Shown here one piece after another: positions 1 to 8,835 of a stretch of 64,000 nt of DNA. The stretch comes from Terrimonas pollutisoli (lineage in GTDB: Bacteria; Bacteroidota; Bacteroidia; Chitinophagales; Chitinophagaceae). Under the pieces are notes generated by a model that was not told where the DNA came from, did no database searches, and was given only the letters and a program-made list of their open reading frames with translations. The stretch is taken from the NCBI RefSeq assembly GCF_029360765.1, contig NZ_JARKNA010000011.1, positions 1-64,000 of the forward strand, read 5' to 3'. The stretch's first letter is position 1. Each line of letters begins with the position of its first letter. The position numbers were made by a program, and so were the translations under genes.

Positions 1-138
1 ACTGACATATCTAGTTTTAGATGCACGGTTTTTTTTCGCTTTTGCCATTTTTCCTTGCACTTTGGTTAATCTAAATTAACCAAACTTCAACATGGGCAAG
101 GCTTTGATACAAAATCAGCAAACCCTAATTAAGTACCC

Positions 139-870
139 ATGGCAATAACACTAACAAAGGAAGAATTATTAGCGTATCTGAAAAAAAGTAGTCTTAATAC
201 CATATTAGTAGAAGGTAAAGAAGATGCTTCTATTTATCGTTGGATTGAGAATGAACTTACTTCAGATTGCAGTTTTGACTTACTTCCTTGTGACGGAAGA
301 GATACACTACTTGATATTTTTGAAAAGAAGCATGAAATTAATGATATCAAACTTTTATTTATTGCTGATAAGGATAAATTTGTTTATAGAGAAGTTCCAG
401 ATAAGTATAAAGACATTATTTGGACAAGTGGATATAGTATAGAAAATGACCTTTACTTTGGAGGATATCTAGAGGCTTTGTTAACTGAGCCTGAAAAAAT
501 TAAGTTTCAAAAAGGACTGGCTAATTTTATAATGTACTATAGCCACGATGTTGAAAAGGTTAAACGGGGAATAGACTCTGAATTGAGGTATCATCCTAAT
601 CAAATATTGGATACAGCTTTTGATTTGATTAAAACTAATAACTGCGGCTTCGATGTATCTGAGACAATTAATCAATTAACAGGATCTTATCAACTCTTAA
701 TTAGAGGCAAATCTCTCTTTAGTTTATTGTTCTTAATTCTTTGTGACAAAAATAGACCTATTAAACATAAGAAGTCATCTCTGATGGAAGTCTGCTTAAA
801 ATGTAATGAGAATAATTTAGTGCGTAACATAATCATGAAAATTAAGGAAGAATTACAGCTGCCAACATAA
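139..870 (+). CDS. DUF4435 / Toprim-like protein
   Basis: A 243-residue protein with the layout of DUF4435, a Toprim-fold family that includes the AriB nuclease of the PARIS phage-defence system. Near the N terminus is the acidic motif VEGKED (residues 25-30). A hydrophobic strand ending in ADKDK (about 76-80) supplies the DxD-type metal site, and GYSIENDLY (about 98-106) matches the family's SIEN motif. There is no signal peptide or membrane segment, so it should be cytoplasmic. No AAA ATPase partner precedes it within the 138 visible bases. The gene is clearly more A+T-rich than most of the window, which suggests transfer. Family assignment is fairly firm; a defence role is inference. Confidence 0.72.
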   Translation: MAITLTKEELLAYLKKSSLNTILVEGKEDASIYRWIENELTSDCSFDLLPCDGRDTLLDIFEKKHEINDIKLLFIADKDKFVYREVPDKYKDIIWTSGYSIENDLYFGGYLEALLTEPEKIKFQKGLANFIMYYSHDVEKVKRGIDSELRYHPNQILDTAFDLIKTNNCGFDVSETINQLTGSYQLLIRGKSLFSLLFLILCDKNRPIKHKKSSLMEVCLKCNENNLVRNIIMKIKEELQLPT

Positions 871-876
871 ATATTC

Positions 877-908
877 CAGTCCTTCCGGGGTTTACCTCAA
901 CCCGCCAA
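877..908 (+). repeat. Cassette-boundary repeat A, copy 1
   Basis: A 32-base motif starting 6 bases after the DUF4435 stop. It contains CGGGGTTTACCTCAACCCGCC (positions 886-906, shown here only for its G-rich and C-rich arms) and recurs with few differences at 2613-2645, after the DinB-like gene. The two copies lie at equivalent places just 3' of different genes. Confidence 0.7.
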
Positions 909-942
909 ATAAGTAAGCGGTCCCGACGGGTTTTGCCATAAC

Positions 943-971
943 TAGATTGGTGTTTAGCTGCAACCCCGGCG
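943..971 (+). repeat. Cassette-boundary repeat B, copy 1
   Basis: The 29-base stretch 943-971 matches 1881-1910 at all but a few positions, sharing the core TGGTGTTTAGC followed by GCA and a C-run ending CGGCG. In both places an upstream G-run (917-930 here) can pair with the C-run, giving an imperfect stem-loop 3' of the gene. Confidence 0.65.
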
Positions 972-1117
972 TAAAGGAAAGTGTTCAAATATTATCCAGG
1001 TCCTTTGCGGTCAGGTGAAAAATCTGTCTAACGTGGCAATTGCATTGGCGCTATAAACAACTTGCCTACCGGCAGGCAGGTATAAAATGTATAATACTAC
1101 TTGGCTGAATAGCAAGA

Positions 1118-1173
1118 TTTAGTATTTTAGAGTAATAACATAGCATAATATAAATCTACGTGTTGTATGTAAT
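1118..1173 (+). repeat. Cassette-boundary repeat C, copy 1
   Basis: A motif beginning TTTAGTATTTT and ending TGTATGTAAT just upstream of the DUF4145 gene. The equivalent stretch 1951-2007 lies just upstream of the DinB-like gene, begins with the same 11 bases, shares internal CATAGC and CATAAT blocks, and ends TGGCTGTAAT. Each copy sits at the 5' side of a different gene. Confidence 0.6.
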
Positions 1174-1193
1174 TTTAAGACCCACCATACATA

Positions 1194-1853
1194 ATGAAAC
1201 ATATCCCACCAACCTTAAAGCAAAAATCATTTCACTGCCCACATTGTGGTGTGTTGTCGGAGCAAACTTGGTCAGACAATGTATCTGGACAATATCCCTA
1301 CGTTCCGCCCCACGGTGGACAAACTCATCTGGCTTCGTTTCGGTTGGTAAAATATTTAGCTGCACGATGCAGCCATTGTAATGACATTTCAATTTGGCTA
1401 TTAGACAAAATGGTCTATCCATTGACAGGTAATGTTGAAATGGCAAATCCTGACTTGCCAGATGACATAAAAAACGACTACAACGAAGCGAAAGACATTG
1501 TAAATATTTCACCCAGAGGTGCAGCAGCTTTGTTACGACTTGCTGTACAAAAGCTTTGCATACACTTAGGAGAGAAAGGTAAAAATATAAATGACGACAT
1601 TGAAAGTCTTGTAAAAAAGGGTTTACCAAAGACAATGCAACAGGCTCTTGACAGTGTTCGGGTTGTTGGCAACAACGCTGTTCATCCTGGGACAATTGAT
1701 TTGAATGATAGAATTGAAATTGCATATGCTTTATTCGGCTTTGTAAATGTTATTTGTGAAGTTCTAATTAGCCAACCAAAGAAAATTCAAGAGTTCTATG
1801 AAAAGAATATTCCTGAAGGCATCAGAAACGGTATTGAAAAAAGAGACAGTTAA
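1194..1853 (+). CDS. DUF4145 domain protein
   Basis: A 219-residue protein. Two Cys pairs, CPHC (about 14-17) and CSHC (about 60-63), form a probable zinc ribbon. They are followed by the DUF4145 helical domain with SPRGAAALLRLAVQ (about 103-116), GLPKTMQQALDSVRVVGN (about 143-160) and NAVHPG (about 161-166), where the His-Pro-Gly turn is a family hallmark. DUF4145 often occurs in or beside restriction and other defence enzymes, but its activity is not established. No partner gene adjoins it; it sits alone between repeats B and C. It is probably cytoplasmic. The ATG at 1194 leads directly into the zinc-ribbon region, and I see no better start. Confidence 0.75.
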   Translation: MKHIPPTLKQKSFHCPHCGVLSEQTWSDNVSGQYPYVPPHGGQTHLASFRLVKYLAARCSHCNDISIWLLDKMVYPLTGNVEMANPDLPDDIKNDYNEAKDIVNISPRGAAALLRLAVQKLCIHLGEKGKNINDDIESLVKKGLPKTMQQALDSVRVVGNNAVHPGTIDLNDRIEIAYALFGFVNVICEVLISQPKKIQEFYEKNIPEGIRNGIEKRDS

Positions 1854-1880
1854 TTATGTCCATTGGGGGTTTGCCGTGAA

Positions 1881-1910
1881 TAGACTGGTGTTTAGCCGCA
1901 GCCCCCGGCG
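1881..1910 (+). repeat. Cassette-boundary repeat B, copy 2
   Basis: Second copy of the TGGTGTTTAGC / CCCGGCG motif, 27 bases after the DUF4145 stop. A GGGGG run at 1865-1869 can pair with the CCCCC run at 1902-1906 to form a hairpin. Confidence 0.65.
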
Positions 1911-1950
1911 AATTGGAAACCGTCTCATCCGATTTTATTGACCTCGAATA

Positions 1951-2007
1951 TTTAGTATTTTGAGTGGCCATAGCGCATAATACATCAATATACATGTTGG
2001 CTGTAAT
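1951..2007 (+). repeat. Cassette-boundary repeat C, copy 2
   Basis: Second copy of the motif that begins TTTAGTATTTT and ends TGTAAT. It ends 30 bases before the ATG of the DinB-like gene, in the same relative place as copy 1 before the DUF4145 gene. Confidence 0.6.
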
Positions 2008-2037
2008 ACGACTAATAATTCATCTGCCATATAAATT

Positions 2038-2604
2038 ATGACCAATCATATGAAACTAATAAGCTTTTTTGTCTTCTATCTTACCTTCATTACTACATGT
2101 CTTGGACAACAGTCCATTACTTCTGCAATCGAAAGACAGTTTAATAAAATCGAAAGCGATATTTTGACGACTGCTGAAGCTATGCCAGAAGACAAATTTA
2201 ATTTCACACCTGAAAACCTTCATATACAGAACAGCGACTTTAAAGGAAGTCGAACCTTTGCGGGACAAATCATGCATTTAGCGACTGACAATATTCTTAT
2301 TTGGAGTGTAATCACTGGCGACTCAGTGCGTGCTGACATCGAAGATGTAAACGGTCCTAAAAGTATTAAAGCCAAAAAGGATATTATTGAATACCTTAAA
2401 AACTCTTTTGCGATTGGGCGTAAAGCAATTTCAACATTGACAAATCAAAATGCAATGGACATGATTGACTTTAGATGGAGAAAATTGCCAAGACTTGACC
2501 TTGCCTTTTATGCTCTGACACACGCTAATGAACATTATGGTCAAATGGCCATCTATCTCAGAATGTGCGGAATTATTCCACCACCAACAATTAGTGATAA
2601 ATAA
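2038..2604 (+). CDS. Secreted DinB-like protein
   Basis: A 188-residue protein with a hydrophobic N terminus (about residues 5-23, ending CLGQ), a signal peptide or lipoprotein-like leader. The Met at 2050 (MKLISFF) is an equally good start. The mature part looks like the DinB/DUF664 four-helix bundle, whose members bind a divalent metal through spaced histidines: His at about 80 (IMHLATDN) and HANEHYGQM near 163-171, the usual DinB C-terminal His motif. Family members include thiol-dependent and stress-induced proteins of unknown reaction. An exported DinB is common in Bacteroidota. It stands alone between boundary repeats, with a functionally unrelated serine hydrolase 50 bases downstream. 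Confidence 0.75.
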   Translation: MTNHMKLISFFVFYLTFITTCLGQQSITSAIERQFNKIESDILTTAEAMPEDKFNFTPENLHIQNSDFKGSRTFAGQIMHLATDNILIWSVITGDSVRADIEDVNGPKSIKAKKDIIEYLKNSFAIGRKAISTLTNQNAMDMIDFRWRKLPRLDLAFYALTHANEHYGQMAIYLRMCGIIPPPTISDK

Positions 2605-2612
2605 AATTGCTT

Positions 2613-2645
2613 CAGTTCTTTCGGGGTCTACCCTCAACCCGCCAA
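2613..2645 (+). repeat. Cassette-boundary repeat A, copy 2
   Basis: Copy of repeat A (see 877-908) placed 8 bases after the DinB-like stop and 9 bases before the ATG of the serine hydrolase. Here the spacer is reduced almost entirely to this repeat, so the two genes are nearly fused. Confidence 0.7.
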
Positions 2646-2654
2646 CACATTTAT

Positions 2655-3728
2655 ATGCAGAAGCTCTTACTCCTTAGTTTACTATTCCCAGTTTTTACTC
2701 TTGCTCAAACATCAAAAACACTTAAAAGCTCTGTTGAAGTATATCCGGACAGCGTTTGGGAGAAAATAACAAGTCCAACTGAATATGGTTGGGACGCAGA
2801 TAAGCTGAAACAACTACGAGGCTTTATAATAGATAGTGCCCACACAACAGGAATGCTGGTAGTTCAAAAAGGTAAAGTGCTTTTTGAATTTGGAGACATC
2901 CAGGAACTAAGCTACCTGGCATCCTGTAGAAAAAGTGTCCTTTCTATGCTTTACGGCCCCTTTGTGGAAAATGGAACAATTAAGCTTGACAGGACAATAA
3001 ACCAATTGGGACTTGATGATATTGGTGGTTTGTTGCCTGTTGAAAAGAGAGCAACGATAAAAGATTTACTTACTGCCCGTTCCGGAGTATATCACCCTGC
3101 AAGCAATGAGGGAGATGCCTCCTCTATGGCGCCTGAAAGAGGTAGTGTTCAACCAGGTAGTTTTTGGCTGTATAATAACTGGGATTTTAATATAGCAGGT
3201 TATATTCTTGAGCAGCAAACCGGTAAAAACATTTATGATCTTACGGATTCTATTTTGGCAAAGCCGCTGCAAATGCAGGATTGGAAAAAAGAAACACAAC
3301 GGAAAACCGGTGACACGACAAGGTCAAAATACCTTGCCTATCACATGTGGTTTTCCACCCGTGATATGGCCAGGCTTGGTTACCTGATGCTTAGAAAAGG
3401 AAAATGGAAGACTCAACAAGTCTTGCCTGCAAGCTGGGTAACAACAACTACTTTGCCGGTTACTACCTATAGAGAGTCGGAGCATAACAAGACTGCTTAC
3501 TTTCACTTTGGCTATGGTTTTTTATGGTGGGTTTGGGACACGCCCTATAACAAGGGCATCTATGAAGGAGCATATACAGCAAGCGGCGCTTTTGGACAGT
3601 TTATTACCATCATTCCTAAGCTTGACCTGGTAGTTGCTCATAAAACCAAGTATGATTATGAACGCCAGGTACCAACAGATATTTATTTAAGAATCCTCGA
3701 TAAACTAGTAAGTGCTCAAAAACGATAA
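2655..3728 (+). CDS. Secreted serine hydrolase (beta-lactamase / PBP4 fold)
   Basis: Translation from 2655 gives 357 residues and starts with a clean signal peptide (MQKLLLLSLLFPVFTLAQ). An in-frame upstream start at 2607 would add 16 residues read through repeat A, so I reject it. The catalytic SxxK motif is SCRK (about residue 93, with Lys general base), the second motif is YNN (about 172), and the C-terminal block is SGAFGQF. The class C beta-lactamase fold contains esterases, D-aminopeptidases and carboxypeptidases, so the substrate cannot be named. It should act in the periplasm. It is the last gene of the left-end array. Confidence 0.85.
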   Translation: MQKLLLLSLLFPVFTLAQTSKTLKSSVEVYPDSVWEKITSPTEYGWDADKLKQLRGFIIDSAHTTGMLVVQKGKVLFEFGDIQELSYLASCRKSVLSMLYGPFVENGTIKLDRTINQLGLDDIGGLLPVEKRATIKDLLTARSGVYHPASNEGDASSMAPERGSVQPGSFWLYNNWDFNIAGYILEQQTGKNIYDLTDSILAKPLQMQDWKKETQRKTGDTTRSKYLAYHMWFSTRDMARLGYLMLRKGKWKTQQVLPASWVTTTTLPVTTYRESEHNKTAYFHFGYGFLWWVWDTPYNKGIYEGAYTASGAFGQFITIIPKLDLVVAHKTKYDYERQVPTDIYLRILDKLVSAQKR

Positions 3729-3765
3729 AAATAAACCACCGCTAAGATTGTTGTAGTGGCCTACA

Positions 3766-3796
3766 CACCGGGGTTGGCTTTGGCTAAACCCCGGTG
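3766..3796. terminator. Perfect stem-loop after the serine hydrolase
   Basis: Ten-base perfect inverted arms, CACCGGGGTT (3766-3775) and AACCCCGGTG (3787-3796), with an 11-base loop. No T-run follows, so it may be a boundary hairpin related to repeat B (G-run, GGCT/TTTAGC-like loop, C-run) rather than an intrinsic terminator. Confidence 0.5.
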
Positions 3797-3984
3797 AGAC
3801 CGTTTCTGATTGTTGAAGACGTAAGACCCTGAATGAACGTAAAAAAATGATTACTGGCAAAGATAATTTTAAAATCTATCGGTGACAAAAGCAGCGGTGC
3901 ATGGCTTTGTCGTTTTACAGATTATAATAATTATTTATTCCTTAAGTGACGGCTATAGTGAGGACACGCACTATGGCGCCGGCA

Positions 3985-6900
3985 TTATCCTTTCATAAAC
4001 CTCATATAAACTGTTTCCCCGGTTTTGCTTCTTAGAATTACCAGGTAAAGACCCGCAGGCAGGTTAGCTACATCCACTGATCCACGGGTTTGATTCCTGA
4101 TATCCATTGTTAACAGCTTATGCTTTCCATCCATGGAGGCGATTTCCAGTGATTGCCAGTTGTCCGTTAATCGTAACGAATCAATCGTGAATGTCGTGGT
4201 AACCGGGTTGGGATAGATTCGGGGGGCCGTACTGTTTGCGGGCCTGTTGGTGGTAACGGTAAACCCCAGCACATTACTGAAAACGGTTGGCTCAACGATA
4301 CACGCAGCCATACTGGTGAACCGGCAACGGAGTTTCGCTCCCGTGTGCGGTGGTATATAATCTATGGTAGACCTTTCTGCAAACGGAACGTCCTGCCACG
4401 AATGTGTTTCGGAACTGTCCTGCCACTGGTAAAGCGGCGCTGTACCTCCATTTAATGCAGCTGCTGTGATGTTAGATGCCTGTCCTGCAGGCACGGTTGT
4501 ATTTCCTGAAATGGTCAACGACGCCGGTGCTGCTGGCGGGCTAATAGTAACAGTAATTATATTACTGATTGCTGTTGTTGACGTGGCACATGCTGAATTG
4601 CTGGTCATGATCACTTTTACCTGCGCCTGATCCGGCAGGGAATTCGAACTGAATGTTGAGCTATTTGTACCTGCATTCGCATCGTTAACCTGCCATTGAT
4701 AAACCGGAGCCGTGCCTCCATCGACAGAAACAGCAGTAAATGTAGTATTGGCGCCCGCGCAAATAGTAGGAGACGGTGTGGTGATATTCACCGTAGGTGT
4801 GACAGCTTCTGTTACCGAAATGGTGATTGTATTGCTGGTAGCCGAAGGACCGGTAACGCAGCCTACATCGCTTGTCAAGACGACTTGTACCTGGTCGTTA
4901 TTAGTCAAAGCAGAGGTTGTATAAAAAGGCGTGTTGGTTCCCGTGTTCACACCGTTTATTTGCCATTGATAGGCGGGTGTGCTTCCCCCGTTAATAGGTG
5001 CTGCGGTAAACGTTAGCGCAGCACCTGCGCAAATGGATGCAGAAGGCGCACTGATTGAAACAGCGGGTGTGACTTTCGGTTTTACTACCATCGAAATTGA
5101 ATTGCTGTTTACAGGTGAAACTGCGCAGCTACCCACAGCTGTCATGATTACTTTCACTACATCGCCGTTGTTCAGCGATGCGGGGGTAAAGCTGGTGCTG
5201 TTGGTACCGGCATTCACACCGTTGATTTGCCATTGGTAGGATGGTGCTGTGCCCGCATAGACAGGTGTGGCGGTAAAAGTTGAGGTGCCGTCACCACAGA
5301 TCACTGTGGTGGTTGCAGTAATAGACACCGATGGAATGCCGCCCGTAACTGTCATGGTGATAACATTGCTTGTATCTCTAGTAAGAATGGAGCAACCTCC
5401 GTAGCTAGAATAAATGACACGCACCCGGTCATTATTGTTTAATGTAGATGTCACATAACTGTTTGAATTATTGCCAACCGACACACCATTTTTCTCCCAC
5501 CTGTAAACGGAGTTAGCCCCAGGATTTGCAACCTGTGCTGTAAACGTAATACCGCTGCCACCGCATACTGTGGTGCTGGCGGTGCTGATCGTTACTTTTG
5601 GGTTAACCGATGGAGCCACCTGTAGCAGGAATACACTGGAATAGTTTCCATCAACACGGCAACGATATCTATGATTATTCCATGTCAATGGAGTTTTGCT
5701 GATTGTCATTGCTGCAGTTTGGGTGCCCGAATAATTGCCATTATCATTGACGTTACTGAAGCCATTTCCACTATCCACCTGCCATTGGAAGTTTGTGCCG
5801 TTAACGCCTGCGTATAAGTTGAGGTCTGCCCCCTCACACGTAGCTGTAATGATGTCATCTCCCATGATGTTTCTATAAACGGATACCATTTTGTCTGCAG
5901 ACCCAGAAAGGATCATGTCCGTTTTTCCATCAAGGTTGAAATCGGCAGTATTGGTGTAATAGGGTACAATATTATAGGGATATGGGCCTTCAATTTTGAC
6001 AGGCGGTTCAATAGAAATCGTACCTGGAAGGGATATGTTTTTGTAAAGCCAATAATATCTATCACCCCAACTACCTCTTAGCAGGTCAGGTTTGTTATCT
6101 CCGTTGAGATTGTCAACTGTACCTCCCTGGCCTCTTCCGTCTATTGGATAAGTTACAGGTTCAGAAAAGGAAATCATTCCTCCCATACTTGTGTTACGGA
6201 AGATGTGATAGTTACGGTCTGTAAGGATGATCACATCGAGCTTATCATCGCCATCATAGTCACAGAGCCTGATATCTCTCCCCTGAAATCGAGAGTCGGG
6301 AAGCACAACGTCAACACTTGATGCAAAACTAATTTGGCCCACCGCACTAGTATTTTTAAAGAAACTGAAGGTGAGATTATTTGTCTTGTCGATCATGCCC
6401 ACAATATCTTTTTTCCCATCATCGTCAAGGTCGCCAACTGCCATGCGTATGGATGTACCGTTTCCATCCAATTCCACCTTTGAAGCAAAAGAAAGTTGGC
6501 CGATTGAGCTTGTGTTGCGCATTACCGCGATCTTACCATAATTATACCCCCCTACAGCAACATCATTCCGGCCGTCCAGGTCAATGTCTTCAATATAAAT
6601 TTCATTTGAGCCATTGGTTTGTGGTAAAAGCGCACCAGACTGGAAACTGATTGTACCCGGCGTACTGGTATTTAGGTACGCTGAGAGGCTACCACCGCCA
6701 GCGTTGGTTACTATTTCTTTCTTTCCATCACCATCAAGGTCGCCGGTATTAAACGGTGCATACCCGAACCCATACACAGAGTCGAGTCTTATAATTGGAG
6801 CAAATGAAAAATTTTCAACCGTACTGGTATTGCGATATATGCCAAGTGAGCCATATCCAGTGGCTGACGAAACCATCAGCTCGGGTTTGCCGTCACCGTC

Positions 6901-8835
6901 AAGATCGGTACCTGCCACATAACCCGGAGACATACCTTCTGGGCCGTAATTGACAGTGAGCATATGTTTAAAGGAAGTTCGTGTAAAGCTGGCGCCGCCA
7001 TTCGCAAACGTCACGTGGAATGGCTTTGCCGCATGCCCTGTTAGTTTTGTAATTGTATTTAACACACACGGCGGAATAAAGCTTGCTCCTGTCGGCACGG
7101 TGCATGTAAGTCGGGTGGCACTAGCTGACGACACTACGGCTCTTGCTGATCCAAAAAAGACGAGATTGTTAGCTGGCAAAGGATCAAAGTTGGAACCATT
7201 GATTGTAACGACCGTACCGACAGGACCCGAGGCAGGTGTAAAAGAATTGATCCGGGGCGGATTTGCTGCGGGCGGCGGTATATAAGTAAAACCGGGCTTT
7301 ATGAGAGTACTAAACAGATTACTGATCGTTATGTTTCCGCTTGCGCCACCCCCAACTATCGCAATGATCTTATTCGCTGACACTATAGTTAACGAAGCGG
7401 CCTTGGTTCCTCCGAAACTTACATCGAGAATGCTACTAAGATTGCTTCCGGTTATCGTCACGGCTGTACCGGTACTTCCTGTCGACGGATAAAAAGACGT
7501 CATGGCAGGCTGCAACGGCGGATTGAATCGCTGGTACTTTACCATCGTGTCTGACTGGCTGCCATTACTGGCAATCAACTTCACGGTGTCGATGATACTA
7601 TTGATCGCATGTTGATAGGAGGTGTTATAATTATTGCTGATAAAAACATTATTTACATACCACTTGTACTGGTACTCGGTCCTGGAATAGTTTATAAGCT
7701 TCACTTTTAGGGCGGGAGTTACTTCGGCTGTGTCGATTTTAAAAAACGCTTTGGGCATTGAATTGCCGCCTCCATTATTTGTAATTTCAAGAAAACCATG
7801 ACCGCCACCGGCCCAGAATTGTGTACTATCCCAAAAATGAAGATCGTTGTGCGAGTACCCCAGATACACAAAGTTATTGTCACGTGGCAGAGGTTCCCAT
7901 ATTTTACCGCCGTCTGTTGTTTTGCAAACCGTATTTTGAGGACCCGCGAGAGCATAACCTAGCTTGTCATTAAAAAATTTCATTTTGAAACAGCTAAATG
8001 GTGTGATGACAGGATCATTCTGAAGCGACCAGAATGATCCGCCGTTGGCCGTTTTGTAAACATATTCATCGTTATTTTGACCATACGTAGTCATCCATCC
8101 AATATCTTTCGTAAGGAAGTAAGCACTCGTAATCTTCCCGGCAGGAATTGTTAAAGGATACCAGTTTATTCCACCATTAATAGATTTCAGCAATTTGTTA
8201 GATTTATACTCAGTGCTAAAGGCAAATAAAATCAAATTGTTTATTGCCTGGATGTTTGTGAAATAGCTGCCAAGCTGTGTACTAATCACCGGCCAACTCA
8301 GCCCGCCGTCAGTCGTTTTGATCACCCTATCGCCCTCGACAGCAAATCCTATCGTATTATTCTCAGGGAACACCATATCCGTAATAGGGCCAGGAAAACT
8401 CCACGGGTCGAGTCGGGAATGGTAAACGAGCTTCCAGGTGTTGCCTCCGTTACTTGAATACAATATTGCGGGTATCAAACCATAATCACCATAGGCGATC
8501 AAAGTATTCTTGTCAAACGCTTTCACGCCGCTGAGTCCAAATCCAAAAGTGAGGTTTACGCTGTAGAATCCATAATCTACATTATAGAGCGTTATATATT
8601 TCCGGGTGAATGTCCTGCCGCTGTCCAGTGTATAACCAACCCAGTCATCAAATCCAACGTATCCTTCCGATGCGGAATAGAAACTCAGCTTATATAAATG
8701 GTTGTCTGGCTCGCTATTGTCTAGGAATATTTGACGCATTTGGCCGCTTGCGCCAAGAAAAGAATGCTGAAAAACAAAAAGAAAAAAAAGAAACTGGACA
8801 GATCTTTTAACAGGCAATGATAGTAAATGCACCAT
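3985..8835 (-). CDS. Giant T9SS-exported multidomain protein (BNR, PKD, TIG, FG-GAP, Ig-like)
   Basis: From the ATG at 8835 this is 1616 residues with a good signal peptide (VQFLFFLFVF near residue 12). The longer in-frame start at 8994 would put 53 unlikely residues in front. Domains in order: BNR/Ycf48-like propeller repeats with NGGNTW/TDGGLSW-type motifs (about 45-365), a PKD-like segment (367-438), two IPT/TIG domains (445-615), FG-GAP/VCBS repeats with DLDGDGK-type calcium loops (635-988), several Ig-like repeats with CAG..TFTA and YQWQ motifs (995-1532), and a type A T9SS sorting domain starting YPNP (about 1535-1616). It is therefore expected at the cell surface or outside the cell, probably as a binding or adhesion protein. 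No catalytic site is visible. Confidence 0.9.
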   Translation of the reverse strand: MVHLLSLPVKRSVQFLFFLFVFQHSFLGASGQMRQIFLDNSEPDNHLYKLSFYSASEGYVGFDDWVGYTLDSGRTFTRKYITLYNVDYGFYSVNLTFGFGLSGVKAFDKNTLIAYGDYGLIPAILYSSNGGNTWKLVYHSRLDPWSFPGPITDMVFPENNTIGFAVEGDRVIKTTDGGLSWPVISTQLGSYFTNIQAINNLILFAFSTEYKSNKLLKSINGGINWYPLTIPAGKITSAYFLTKDIGWMTTYGQNNDEYVYKTANGGSFWSLQNDPVITPFSCFKMKFFNDKLGYALAGPQNTVCKTTDGGKIWEPLPRDNNFVYLGYSHNDLHFWDSTQFWAGGGHGFLEITNNGGGNSMPKAFFKIDTAEVTPALKVKLINYSRTEYQYKWYVNNVFISNNYNTSYQHAINSIIDTVKLIASNGSQSDTMVKYQRFNPPLQPAMTSFYPSTGSTGTAVTITGSNLSSILDVSFGGTKAASLTIVSANKIIAIVGGGASGNITISNLFSTLIKPGFTYIPPPAANPPRINSFTPASGPVGTVVTINGSNFDPLPANNLVFFGSARAVVSSASATRLTCTVPTGASFIPPCVLNTITKLTGHAAKPFHVTFANGGASFTRTSFKHMLTVNYGPEGMSPGYVAGTDLDGDGKPELMVSSATGYGSLGIYRNTSTVENFSFAPIIRLDSVYGFGYAPFNTGDLDGDGKKEIVTNAGGGSLSAYLNTSTPGTISFQSGALLPQTNGSNEIYIEDIDLDGRNDVAVGGYNYGKIAVMRNTSSIGQLSFASKVELDGNGTSIRMAVGDLDDDGKKDIVGMIDKTNNLTFSFFKNTSAVGQISFASSVDVVLPDSRFQGRDIRLCDYDGDDKLDVIILTDRNYHIFRNTSMGGMISFSEPVTYPIDGRGQGGTVDNLNGDNKPDLLRGSWGDRYYWLYKNISLPGTISIEPPVKIEGPYPYNIVPYYTNTADFNLDGKTDMILSGSADKMVSVYRNIMGDDIITATCEGADLNLYAGVNGTNFQWQVDSGNGFSNVNDNGNYSGTQTAAMTISKTPLTWNNHRYRCRVDGNYSSVFLLQVAPSVNPKVTISTASTTVCGGSGITFTAQVANPGANSVYRWEKNGVSVGNNSNSYVTSTLNNNDRVRVIYSSYGGCSILTRDTSNVITMTVTGGIPSVSITATTTVICGDGTSTFTATPVYAGTAPSYQWQINGVNAGTNSTSFTPASLNNGDVVKVIMTAVGSCAVSPVNSNSISMVVKPKVTPAVSISAPSASICAGAALTFTAAPINGGSTPAYQWQINGVNTGTNTPFYTTSALTNNDQVQVVLTSDVGCVTGPSATSNTITISVTEAVTPTVNITTPSPTICAGANTTFTAVSVDGGTAPVYQWQVNDANAGTNSSTFSSNSLPDQAQVKVIMTSNSACATSTTAISNIITVTISPPAAPASLTISGNTTVPAGQASNITAAALNGGTAPLYQWQDSSETHSWQDVPFAERSTIDYIPPHTGAKLRCRFTSMAACIVEPTVFSNVLGFTVTTNRPANSTAPRIYPNPVTTTFTIDSLRLTDNWQSLEIASMDGKHKLLTMDIRNQTRGSVDVANLPAGLYLVILRSKTGETVYMRFMKG

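Larger units (their letters stand above)
871..1193. other. Non-coding spacer between DUF4435 and DUF4145 genes
   Basis: This 323-base spacer has no credible gene. It carries, in order, repeat A (877-908), repeat B (943-971), a near-perfect 20-base palindrome CTTGCCTACCGGCAGGCAGG (1061-1080) and repeat C (1118-1173), which ends 20 bases before the next ATG. Confidence 0.7.

Noticed and set aside
1118..2007. Integron attC sites
   Set aside because: Repeat C ends in sequences loosely like GTTRRRY, but the two core sites and the paired inner boxes of attC cannot be identified, and no integron integrase is in the window.
2655..3728. Calling the beta-lactamase-fold proteins antibiotic-resistance genes
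   Set aside because: All three (also 48995-50545 and 59347-61359) look like secreted esterases/peptidases of the same fold; no resistance-specific motif is seen.
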